A DNA stretch of 64,000 nucleotides from Kluyvera ascorbata_C. Lineage in GTDB: Bacteria; Pseudomonadota; Gammaproteobacteria; Enterobacterales; Enterobacteriaceae. Location of the stretch: the NCBI RefSeq assembly GCF_044197065.1, contig NZ_JBIQOI010000002.1, positions 1,054,001 through 1,118,000 of the forward strand, given 5' to 3'. The translations under genes and the position numbers were made by a program. Of the stretch, positions 57,379 to 64,000 are shown one piece after another; the stretch's first letter is position 1; every line of letters begins with the position of its first letter. Below the pieces are notes generated by a model. It was not told the DNA's origin. It searched no databases and was given only the letters and a program-made list of their open reading frames with translations.

Positions 57379-58191
57379 TTAGCGTCTGTGCCTTCCCGGC
57401 GGCGCGGAGTACCAGTACATCTGCTGGAGCTGGAATTCGCCGAACTCGGGATGGCGGAAGGTTTTGATCTGGTTTTCAACGCCGCGCACTTCATAGCGCT
57501 GATGCCAGAGCGCTTCAAATTCGGCAGAAGCGGCAAAGAAGCGGGCGAGCTTATTCTCCCACGCCGGTTCCCCCCGGTGTTCGGCCATTGCGGCGCGAAA
57601 ATAGGAGACAAAATTGCCCAGCACGTCAGGGTTGGCCAGGCGACTACGCCAGCCGGGGTGGGTCAGATACAGGTAGATACAATTTCGTTCATCTTCGGGG
57701 ATGAGGGAAAAATCAACGCCCATCAGCCGACAAAACGCGTCATTCCACGCCACGATATCGAAGTTTGGCTTTTGAATGCTGGCCGGCTGAGGCAGCAGAC
57801 TGTCCAGCATACGGCGCGTGCCGGGGCTGATCCCCTCGCATTGGGGCACATTTAAGGATTCCAGCGGCGTTAACCCCGCCAGCACAAACAGATGGCGCGT
57901 CTCCAGTTCGCTGCACTGGAGCGCTTCGGCGACCGCTTGCATTACCGCCACCGACGGATTAACCTCGCGCCCCTGCTCAAGCCAGGTATACCAGGTCACG
58001 CCAACGTCCGCCAGCATCGCCACCTCTTCGCGGCGAAGGCCCGGCGTGCGCCGCCGCCCGCTGCGCGGTAACCCCAACCGCTGCGGGTCGAGACTTTCCC
58101 GTCGCGCCCGAAGAAATGCACCCAGCTGCTTACGGCTATCCATCTGCCGTGTCTGCAATACGTCCATTTCACTGTCGCTGATGAGGCTCAT
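57379..58191 (-). CDS. XRE-family regulator with MmyB-like ligand domain
   Basis: 270 residues. A helix-turn-helix (about 20-85: FLRARRESLDP, TPGLRREEVAMLADVGVTWY, TWLEQGRE) is followed by an MmyB-type PAS-like domain (about 110-260: FDIVAWNDAFCRLMG, NCIYLYLTHPGWRSR). Relatives regulate a neighbouring, usually divergent, oxidoreductase or exporter. Start ATG after GGAGA. Divergent from a 14-TM exporter with a palindrome between. The last codons run into CCCGGCGGCGC, part of a REP-like sequence, so the C-terminus may be REP-derived. Confidence 0.9.
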   Translation of the reverse strand: MSLISDSEMDVLQTRQMDSRKQLGAFLRARRESLDPQRLGLPRSGRRRTPGLRREEVAMLADVGVTWYTWLEQGREVNPSVAVMQAVAEALQCSELETRHLFVLAGLTPLESLNVPQCEGISPGTRRMLDSLLPQPASIQKPNFDIVAWNDAFCRLMGVDFSLIPEDERNCIYLYLTHPGWRSRLANPDVLGNFVSYFRAAMAEHRGEPAWENKLARFFAASAEFEALWHQRYEVRGVENQIKTFRHPEFGEFQLQQMYWYSAPPGRHRR

Positions 58192-58215
58192 GGTATCTCC
58201 AGCATAGTAGTTCCA

Positions 58216-58241
58216 GTACCAGTATAACCAGGAACTGGTAC
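58216..58241. promoter_or_regulatory. Candidate operator of the XRE regulator
   Basis: Inverted repeat GTACCAGT-N10-ACTGGTAC in the 107-base gap between the divergent regulator and exporter genes. A related TTCCAG/GGAACT pair partly overlaps it. Its position suits autoregulation and control of the exporter. Confidence 0.55.
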
Positions 58242-58298
58242 CCGTTTATTTAATCAGCGATGCTACGTCCAATCGCTGAATGACGCAATGGAGTCACC

Positions 58299-59726
58299 AT
58301 GAAAACGTCTGCTGTTTCACCCGGCCGCGCGGGGCTTTTCCTGCTGCTGACCGGCCTGATGTTGCCCCAAATCGATACCTCGATAACCAACGTCGCCCTC
58401 GATTCCATCACCGAGTCGCTGCACGCCAGCCCCACCCAGCTTGAGCTCATTGTGGCGCTGTACGGCGTGGCGTTTGCCGTCTGTCTGGCGATGGGCAGCA
58501 AGCTTGGCGACAACTACGGTCGCCGCCGCCTGTTTATGTGGGGCGTGGCGATTTTTAGCCTCGCTTCGCTGCTGTGTGGGGTCGCTAACTCGATTACTGC
58601 CCTCCTCGCCGCTCGTACGCTTCAGGGCGCAGGCGCGGCGCTTATCGTGCCGCAGATCCTCGCCACCCTGCACGTCACGCTGAAAGGGACGGCGCACGCC
58701 CGAGCCATTAGCCTTTACGGCGGCATTGGCGGCATTTCGTTTATCGTCGGACAGATGTTCGGCGGCTGGCTGGTGTCGGCGGATATCGCCGGAATGGGCT
58801 GGCGTAACGCCTTCTTTATCAACGTGCCGATTGGCCTGCTGGTGCTGGCGTTCAGCCGCCGCTACGTGCCGGAAACCCGCCGCGACGAGCATGCCACCAT
58901 CGACTGGCAGGGCACCTTTAGCCTTGGGCTTATTCTCTGCTGCCTGCTGTTCCCGATGGCGCTGGGGCCGGAGCTGCACTGGCCATGGTCGATGCGCCTG
59001 ATGCTGCTGGCGATTATTCCGCTGCTGTTCTGGATGCGTGCCACCGCACTGCGTAAAGAGCAGCGCGGCGAGCACCCGCTGCTGCCGCCGCGTCTGTTGC
59101 AGCTTGCCAGCATTCGCTTCGGCATGGTGATTGCGCTGCTGTTCTTCAGCGCCTGGTCCGGGTTTATGTTCTGCATGGCGCTGACCATGCAGTCCGGCCT
59201 CGGTATGGCGCCGTGGCAGTCGGGCAACAGCTTTATCGCCCTTGGCGTGGCCTACTTCCTGTCGGCGATGTACGCGCCGAAGCTGATTGCGCGCCACAGC
59301 ATGGGACGCATTCTGGTCGCCGGTCTGGTGGTGCAAATTAGCGGCCTGCTGCTGCTGATGGAGACCTTCCACCACTACGGTCAGGCCGCCACCGCGCTGA
59401 CGCTGGTGCCCGCCACGGCGTTGATTGGCTTCGGCCAGGCGCTGATTGTGAACTGCTTCTATCGGGTGGGAATGCGCGATATCACCGCTAACGATGCGGG
59501 CGCGGGCAGCGCGCTGCTGAGTACCTTGCAGCAGGCCACACTGGGGCTTGGCCCGGCGGTGTTTGGTTCACTGTTGCTGATGCTGATGCGCAACCACCAC
59601 GGTAGCTATCCGCAGGCGATGATCGGTTTTCTCGGTGTGGAGGCCGCGATGATGCTGCTGCTGGCGGTGATTGCGATTGGCCTTCGCCATCATTTGAACC
59701 GTAGCCCGGCGATGGCAACTTCCTGA
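58299..59726 (+). CDS. DHA2-family (14-TM) MFS exporter
   Basis: 475-residue drug:proton antiporter-type protein. Motif D1 near LPQIDTSITNVALDSI, motif A GSKLGDNYGRRRLF, motif B LLAARTLQGAGAALIVPQ and motif C around ISLYGGIGGISFIVGQMFGG in part, with WRNAFFINVPIG after TM6, all typical of EmrB/QacA-like 14-TM exporters. Substrate unknown. Probably controlled by the divergent XRE regulator. Confidence 0.88.
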   Translation: MKTSAVSPGRAGLFLLLTGLMLPQIDTSITNVALDSITESLHASPTQLELIVALYGVAFAVCLAMGSKLGDNYGRRRLFMWGVAIFSLASLLCGVANSITALLAARTLQGAGAALIVPQILATLHVTLKGTAHARAISLYGGIGGISFIVGQMFGGWLVSADIAGMGWRNAFFINVPIGLLVLAFSRRYVPETRRDEHATIDWQGTFSLGLILCCLLFPMALGPELHWPWSMRLMLLAIIPLLFWMRATALRKEQRGEHPLLPPRLLQLASIRFGMVIALLFFSAWSGFMFCMALTMQSGLGMAPWQSGNSFIALGVAYFLSAMYAPKLIARHSMGRILVAGLVVQISGLLLLMETFHHYGQAATALTLVPATALIGFGQALIVNCFYRVGMRDITANDAGAGSALLSTLQQATLGLGPAVFGSLLLMLMRNHHGSYPQAMIGFLGVEAAMMLLLAVIAIGLRHHLNRSPAMATS

Positions 59727-59804
59727 TTATTAAGTTCCTGTATACACGTTTGCATATTATAGCCAGCCTGGTCATTATTAAAGACTGGTTATATAGGAGA
59801 CGTT

Positions 59805-61049
59805 ATGCAGGAACTCATTTCCCAGATAGAAGAGATGGGCATTGAAATAAACCATACCAATTCGCTCGTGATCATCTTTGGTATTATTTTTCTCACTGCC
59901 ATCATTGTTCATCTGATTTTACACCGTCTGGTGCTACGCACTTTCGAAAAACGCGCGCAGGCCAGCAGCCATTTATGGCTGCAAATCATCACGCAGAATA
60001 AGCTGTTTCACCGGCTGGCATTTACGCTGCAAGGGATTATTGTTAACGTGCAGGCCGTGCTGTGGCTGCAAAAAGGCAGTGAAGCTGCGGAAATATTAAC
60101 CACGGTAGCGCAGCTGTGGGTGATGCTATATGCCCTGCTGTCGTTCTTCTCACTGCTGGACGTTATTTTCAATCTGTCGCAGAAACTCTCCTTCTCTTCT
60201 CAGCTTCCGCTTAAAGGCATATTCCAGGGCGTGAAGCTGGTGAGCGCGATCCTGATTGGCATCCTGATGATCTCCCTGCTGCTGGGGCAGTCACCGGCCA
60301 TTCTGATAAGCGGTCTGGGGGCCATGGCCGCGGTGCTGATGCTGGTGTTTAAAGACCCAATTCTCGGTCTGGTGGCCGGTATTCAGCTCTCTGCAAACGA
60401 TATGCTGAAGCTCGGTGACTGGCTGGAAATGCCAAAATACGGTGCCGATGGTGCGGTAACGGATATCGGTTTAACCACCGTCAAAGTACGTAACTGGGAT
60501 AACACCATTACCACGATTCCCACCTGGTCGCTGGTCTCTGATTCTTTTAAAAACTGGAGCGGCATGTCGGCTTCCGGCGGGCGTCGAATTAAGCGCAGCC
60601 TGAACATTGATACCACCAGCGTCCATTTCCTTGATGAAAAAGAGCAGCAGCGCTTAATTCAGGCGCGACTGTTAAAACCGTATATGGACTCTCGTTATCA
60701 GGAAATTAGCCTGTGGAATCAGGAATACGGTAGCGATGATTCGGTGCTTAACCTGCGTAAAATGACCAATATCGGCACCTTCCGCGCTTATCTCAACGAA
60801 TATCTTCGTAACCATCCGAAAATTCGCAAGGATATGACGCTGATGGTTCGCCAGCTTGCACCGGATAATAACGGTCTGCCAATTGAGATATATGCCTTTA
60901 CCAACACCGTTATCTGGGCGGAATATGAGAGTATTCAGGCGGATATTTTCGACCATATTTTCGCCGTGGTCGAAGAGTTTGGTCTGAGAATACATCAGTC
61001 GCCGACCGGTAATGATATTCGCGCCCTCGCGGGCGTTATCGGGCAGTAA
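59805..61049 (+). CDS. ybdG: Miniconductance mechanosensitive channel YbdG (MscM)
   Basis: 414 residues (E. coli 415). Five N-terminal membrane spans and an MscS-type pore/beta domain: [39 protein letters not shown] and [20 protein letters not shown], then a C-terminal cytoplasmic region. Contributes to survival of hypo-osmotic shock. ATG after TAGGAG. Its last 14 bases overlap the end of the convergent LysR gene. In E. coli pheP follows; here other genes do. Confidence 0.95.
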   Translation: MQELISQIEEMGIEINHTNSLVIIFGIIFLTAIIVHLILHRLVLRTFEKRAQASSHLWLQIITQNKLFHRLAFTLQGIIVNVQAVLWLQKGSEAAEILTTVAQLWVMLYALLSFFSLLDVIFNLSQKLSFSSQLPLKGIFQGVKLVSAILIGILMISLLLGQSPAILISGLGAMAAVLMLVFKDPILGLVAGIQLSANDMLKLGDWLEMPKYGADGAVTDIGLTTVKVRNWDNTITTIPTWSLVSDSFKNWSGMSASGGRRIKRSLNIDTTSVHFLDEKEQQRLIQARLLKPYMDSRYQEISLWNQEYGSDDSVLNLRKMTNIGTFRAYLNEYLRNHPKIRKDMTLMVRQLAPDNNGLPIEIYAFTNTVIWAEYESIQADIFDHIFAVVEEFGLRIHQSPTGNDIRALAGVIGQ

Positions 61050-61950
61050 TCACCCCCACCTCAGACGTCTGAATCAGGGCGATAAACTTGTCAGCCAGCG
61101 GATTTTTCCGGCTGGCTGACCAGGCCACCGCCGTAGTGATCACCTCAATGGTCTGGTCGAGCGGCACCGTCACCACGTTAGCCGGTGACAGACGCTCCAG
61201 CGAATCTGGCACCAGCGCAATCCCCTGCCCACAGCCAACGAAAGCAATCTGCGAAGAGACCGAACGGACGTGGTGAATAATCCGCGGCGAAAAGCCTTCG
61301 CTGCGACAGGCGGCGGTAATGCTGTCGAAATAGACCGGGCTCAGATGACGGGAGAACATCACCCACTCTTCCTGAATCAAATCACGCAGCGCAATCCGTG
61401 GCTCGGCGGCCAGACGATGCTGACGGGGTAGCGCCACCACCAGTTCGGCGCTGGACAGCGGCAGCAGCGTAATCCCCTCGCCCATTTCCCCGGTGAGGCG
61501 CGCAAACGCCAGATCGATCTCGCCGTTTTGCAGCGCCAGCACCGCTTCGGCGCTGTCGATCTCTTTAATGGAGATCACGATATCCGGGTAGCGCGCTTTC
61601 ATCTTATCAATCAGCGGCGGCAGCACGTCGAGCATCGCGGTGCTGATGGCGCCAATGGTTAGCATACCGGTATGCCCGGCCACCGCTTCGTTCACCGCCA
61701 GCTCCAGCCGTTCAACCTGCTCGGCAAAGCGTTTAACCGCCGGCAGGATGGCGAGCCCCACGGGGGTGAGCTGCACGTTGCGCTTTGAACGGTCAAACAG
61801 CTGCACCTTCAGCGACTGCTCCAGCACCTGAATCTGCTGGGTCAGGGGCGGCTGGGTCATACCAAGCCGCTTCGCCGCGCGGCCAAAATGTTTCTCCTCC
61901 GCCACCGCGAGGAACAGCCACATATGGCGAATAATACGAAAATTGATCAT
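61036..61950 (-). CDS. LysR-family transcriptional regulator
   Basis: 304 residues. Helix-turn-helix [20 protein letters not shown] near residue 20 and a typical effector domain ([47 protein letters not shown]). I take the ATG at 61950 ([10 protein letters not shown]); a GTG nine codons earlier is possible, and the ribosome site GGAG fits neither start perfectly. Divergent from a hydrolase-transporter operon, which it probably controls. Confidence 0.88.
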   Translation of the reverse strand: MINFRIIRHMWLFLAVAEEKHFGRAAKRLGMTQPPLTQQIQVLEQSLKVQLFDRSKRNVQLTPVGLAILPAVKRFAEQVERLELAVNEAVAGHTGMLTIGAISTAMLDVLPPLIDKMKARYPDIVISIKEIDSAEAVLALQNGEIDLAFARLTGEMGEGITLLPLSSAELVVALPRQHRLAAEPRIALRDLIQEEWVMFSRHLSPVYFDSITAACRSEGFSPRIIHHVRSVSSQIAFVGCGQGIALVPDSLERLSPANVVTVPLDQTIEVITTAVAWSASRKNPLADKFIALIQTSEVGVITAR

Positions 61951-62083
61951 CTCTGCACGGCTCCAGTCACGACTCACGCCAAACGATATTAAAAATATAT
62001 CAGAGCATTACTTTAATACGATTTTACATATCAGAGAATCAAAGCGACGATAGCCGCCCCACGAATGCATAAGAAGAGTGACC

Positions 62084-62890
62084 ATGCCCCACGAATTTCA
62101 CCGTGCGCACCTTGCGTTAACGGTACAAGCGACGCCGATGCAGGTGGCCGCTATTCACCGTTCCGGCCACCGCGAACCGATTGTGTTTCTCCACGGCTTC
62201 GGTTCAACCAAAGAAGACTATGCCGATATCGTGCGCCACGCCGCGTTCGACGGGCGACCGTTTCTCGCCTACGACGCCCCCGGTTGCGGGGAGACGAAAT
62301 GCCCAGACATGCAGAAAATTTCGATTCCGTTTTTAGTCGAGACGGCGCTCGCGATGATTGACCAGATGGGCTTCCAGCGTTTTCACCTCGTCGGCCACTC
62401 CATGGGCGGGCTGACCGCGCTGATGCTGGCGCACGCCCATCCCGAGCGGGTGCTCAGCTTTGTCGACATCGAGGGTAATATCGCCCCGGAAGATTGCTTC
62501 CTGAGCCGCCAGGCCATTGATTATCCGCACGGCGACGATGAGCAGTTCTTCGCGGATTTTATCGCCCGTACTCATCAATCTCCGGCGTGGGCCAGCGCGC
62601 TGTATGCCGCCAGCCTCAAGCATAAAGTGCGGGCAGCCGCGGTCAGGCCCATTTTTACCTCGATGGTGGACTATTCCGACCACGGCGATCTGATGGCGAA
62701 GTTTTTAAATCTGCCGTGCCCAAAAATGTTTATGTACGGTGAGCAGAACAACACGTTGAGCTACCTGGCGGATATCGAACGTCGTGGCGTAACGCTTGCT
62801 GAAATTCCCCACTGCGGGCACTTCCCGATGTACTCCAACCCGGTACTGATGTGGGAAAAAATCAGCGAGCTTCAGGAACGCGTAGGATGA
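62084..62890 (+). CDS. Alpha/beta hydrolase, substrate unknown
   Basis: 268 residues: oxyanion segment VFLHGFGSTKEDY, nucleophile elbow VGHSMGGLTAL and catalytic histidine in CGHFPMYSNP. A small lid (EDCFLSRQAIDYPHGDDEQF) lies after beta 6. No signal peptide, so cytoplasmic. Start ATG after AAGAG. Its stop overlaps the start of the EamA transporter (ATGA); the pair may handle export or uptake of an ester or lactone and its hydrolysis, but the substrate cannot be read from sequence. Confidence 0.85.
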   Translation: MPHEFHRAHLALTVQATPMQVAAIHRSGHREPIVFLHGFGSTKEDYADIVRHAAFDGRPFLAYDAPGCGETKCPDMQKISIPFLVETALAMIDQMGFQRFHLVGHSMGGLTALMLAHAHPERVLSFVDIEGNIAPEDCFLSRQAIDYPHGDDEQFFADFIARTHQSPAWASALYAASLKHKVRAAAVRPIFTSMVDYSDHGDLMAKFLNLPCPKMFMYGEQNNTLSYLADIERRGVTLAEIPHCGHFPMYSNPVLMWEKISELQERVG

Positions 62891-63783
62891 AGTTGCATCT
62901 CACTTCCCGGGTTGCCGGGTTTTCGCTGGCGATACTCGCGGCGTTCGGCTTTTCGTTTAAGGCAATATTCGTCAAGCTGGCGTATGAGGTCGCGCCGGTC
63001 GACCCGGTCACGCTGCTGATGCTGCGCATGTCGATGTCCCTGCCGCTGATTGGCCTTACCGCATGGCCGGTGCTGCGTAAAATGACCACCCTGCATCGTA
63101 AAGATTACGCCCTGCTGGCGGTGCTCGGGGTGGCGGGCTATTACGCCTCGGCGATGCTCGATTTTATGGGCTTGCAGTACATTACCGCCGGGCTCGAGCG
63201 GCTGATTCTTTTTACCTACCCGATGCTGACTATCCTGATTGGCGTCTTTTTTCTCGGCAAAACCTTTGAGAAGAAACTGCTGCTGGCGATGCTCCTTTCC
63301 TACGGCGGCATTCTGATTGCCTTTGTGCACGACCTTGGCCTTACCGCCGATAGCCATTCGGTGCTAATAGGCGGCTCGCTGGTATTTGGCTGCGCTATTA
63401 CCTACGCCATTTACAACGCCGGGGCGGAGGTGGCTATCGGGCGCATGGGGGCGATCCCGTTTTCAATGCTGGCGCTGCTGGTGTCGATTGCGGCAACGCT
63501 GGTGCACTTTTTTACCACTCGTCCTGTTGCCGCGCTCAATCTGCCGTGGCAGGTGTATGCCTATAGTGCAGGGATGGCGGTCTTTTCCACGGTGATGCCG
63601 ATATTCTGGCTGTCGTCGGCCATTCACCGCATCGGCGCGGCGAAGGCGGTGCTGATTGGGTTAATCGGCCCGATTCTGACCATTCTGTTTAGCTGGTGGC
63701 TGTTGGATGAGCCGCTGTCGGTGGAGCAGTTACTGGGGACGGGGCTGGTGGTGTGTGGGCTGCTGGTGGTTATCAGGCGTTAG
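62887..63783 (+). CDS. EamA/DMT-family transporter
   Basis: 298 residues, ten predicted spans in two EamA repeats (starts LAILAAFGFSFKAIFVKLAY and later VFGCAITYAIYNAGAEV; ends LLDEPLSVEQLLGTGLVVCG). RhaT/YdcZ-like drug/metabolite transporter of unknown substrate. Starts within the hydrolase stop (ATGA) with its own AGG upstream. Followed by a BIME. Confidence 0.88.
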   Translation: MKLHLTSRVAGFSLAILAAFGFSFKAIFVKLAYEVAPVDPVTLLMLRMSMSLPLIGLTAWPVLRKMTTLHRKDYALLAVLGVAGYYASAMLDFMGLQYITAGLERLILFTYPMLTILIGVFFLGKTFEKKLLLAMLLSYGGILIAFVHDLGLTADSHSVLIGGSLVFGCAITYAIYNAGAEVAIGRMGAIPFSMLALLVSIAATLVHFFTTRPVAALNLPWQVYAYSAGMAVFSTVMPIFWLSSAIHRIGAAKAVLIGLIGPILTILFSWWLLDEPLSVEQLLGTGLVVCGLLVVIRR

Positions 63784-63793
63784 AGTCAGCATT

Positions 63794-63870
63794 GCCGGAT
63801 GGCGGCGTAAACGCCTTATCCGGCCTACAGGAGACTCATTGTAGGCCGGATAAGCGCAGCGCCATCCGGC
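63794..63870. repeat. BIME between the EamA transporter and the LacI-type gene
   Basis: Two inverted REP units, GCCGGATGGCGGCG..TTATCCGGCCTAC and GTAGGCCGGATAAGC..GCCATCCGGC, between convergent genes. Confidence 0.9.
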
Positions 63871-63880
63871 AATATTACAC

Positions 63881-64000
63881 TCAGGCGCTGGCGCGGGGAA
63901 TAAAGCGCCAGTCCAGCATCACCCGCTCTGGGGCGACGTCCGGGTTATCGATTTTGTTGAGCAGCAGCGTGACCGCTTTAGCGCCAATCTCCCTTGAGGG
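63881..64000 (-). CDS. LacI-family regulator, C-terminal end only
   Basis: Thirty-nine codons and a TGA stop. They read REIGAKAVTLLLNKIDN...ERVMLDWRFIPRASA, the typical last helix and strand of a LacI/GalR periplasmic-binding-like domain. The rest lies outside the window, so its target is unknown. Confidence 0.8.
   Translation of the reverse strand, partial: PSREIGAKAVTLLLNKIDNPDVAPERVMLDWRFIPRASA

Overview
The window is a contiguous piece of an Enterobacteriaceae chromosome with no rRNA, tRNA, CRISPR array or complete insertion sequence that I can see. It is collinear, in opposite orientation, with the Escherichia coli/Salmonella segment ybdG-nfsB-ybdF-ybdJ-(entD-fepA-fes-ybdZ-entF-fepCGD-entS-fepB-entCEBAH)-cstA-ybdD-ybdL-ybdM-ybdN-ybdO-ahpC-ahpF-uspG. 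An intact ramR-romA-ramA locus and the absence of dsbG, ybdH, fepE, ybdK and hokE suggest a relative of Enterobacter, Lelliottia, Leclercia or Citrobacter rather than E. coli. The genus is inferred, not proven.

Layout. 1-2.5 kb: tail of uspG and the peroxide-inducible alkyl hydroperoxide reductase pair ahpC-ahpF. 2.5-3.2 kb: a long gene-poor gap. 3.2-9.7 kb: ybdO regulator, ybdN-ybdM (IbrA/IbrB-like pair), ybdL methionine aminotransferase, ybdD and cstA (pyruvate uptake). 10-28.8 kb: the complete enterobactin system. It comprises biosynthesis (entCEBAH, entF, ybdZ, entD), export (entS), outer-membrane uptake (fepA), periplasmic binding (fepB), the inner-membrane ABC importer (fepDGC) and release of iron by esterase (fes), arranged around three divergent Fur-box promoter regions. 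29-33 kb: an AbgT-family transporter, a class III aminotransferase and a YdfG-like dehydrogenase.

33.3-41.5 kb is the accessory hotspot. It holds an orphan type VI secretion vgrG, a PAAR-Rhs toxin gene with a short AT-rich C-terminal toxin, and a candidate immunity gene. After these comes a debris field: a displaced Rhs tip and second toxin interrupted by a stop codon, a frameshifted second immunity gene, a further Rhs core fragment and a scrap of a tyrosine recombinase. The two toxin tips, otherwise different, share a CPPC...NQNPxxCxC cysteine pattern. This is the least explained part of the window.

41.5-53.5 kb: a polar amino-acid ABC importer divergent from a MocR-type regulator, an RND efflux pump with its adaptor, a P-type cation ATPase, and a divergently encoded 38-residue membrane peptide that is easily missed. 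53.6-57.4 kb: ybdJ, the ramA-romA/ramR multidrug-resistance control locus with a recognisable RamR operator, ybdF and nfsB. 57.4-64 kb: an XRE regulator divergent from a 14-TM drug exporter, ybdG (MscM), a LysR regulator divergent from an alpha/beta hydrolase-EamA transporter pair, and the C-terminus of a LacI-type repressor at the edge. REP/BIME palindromes of two families sit in many of the intergenic gaps.
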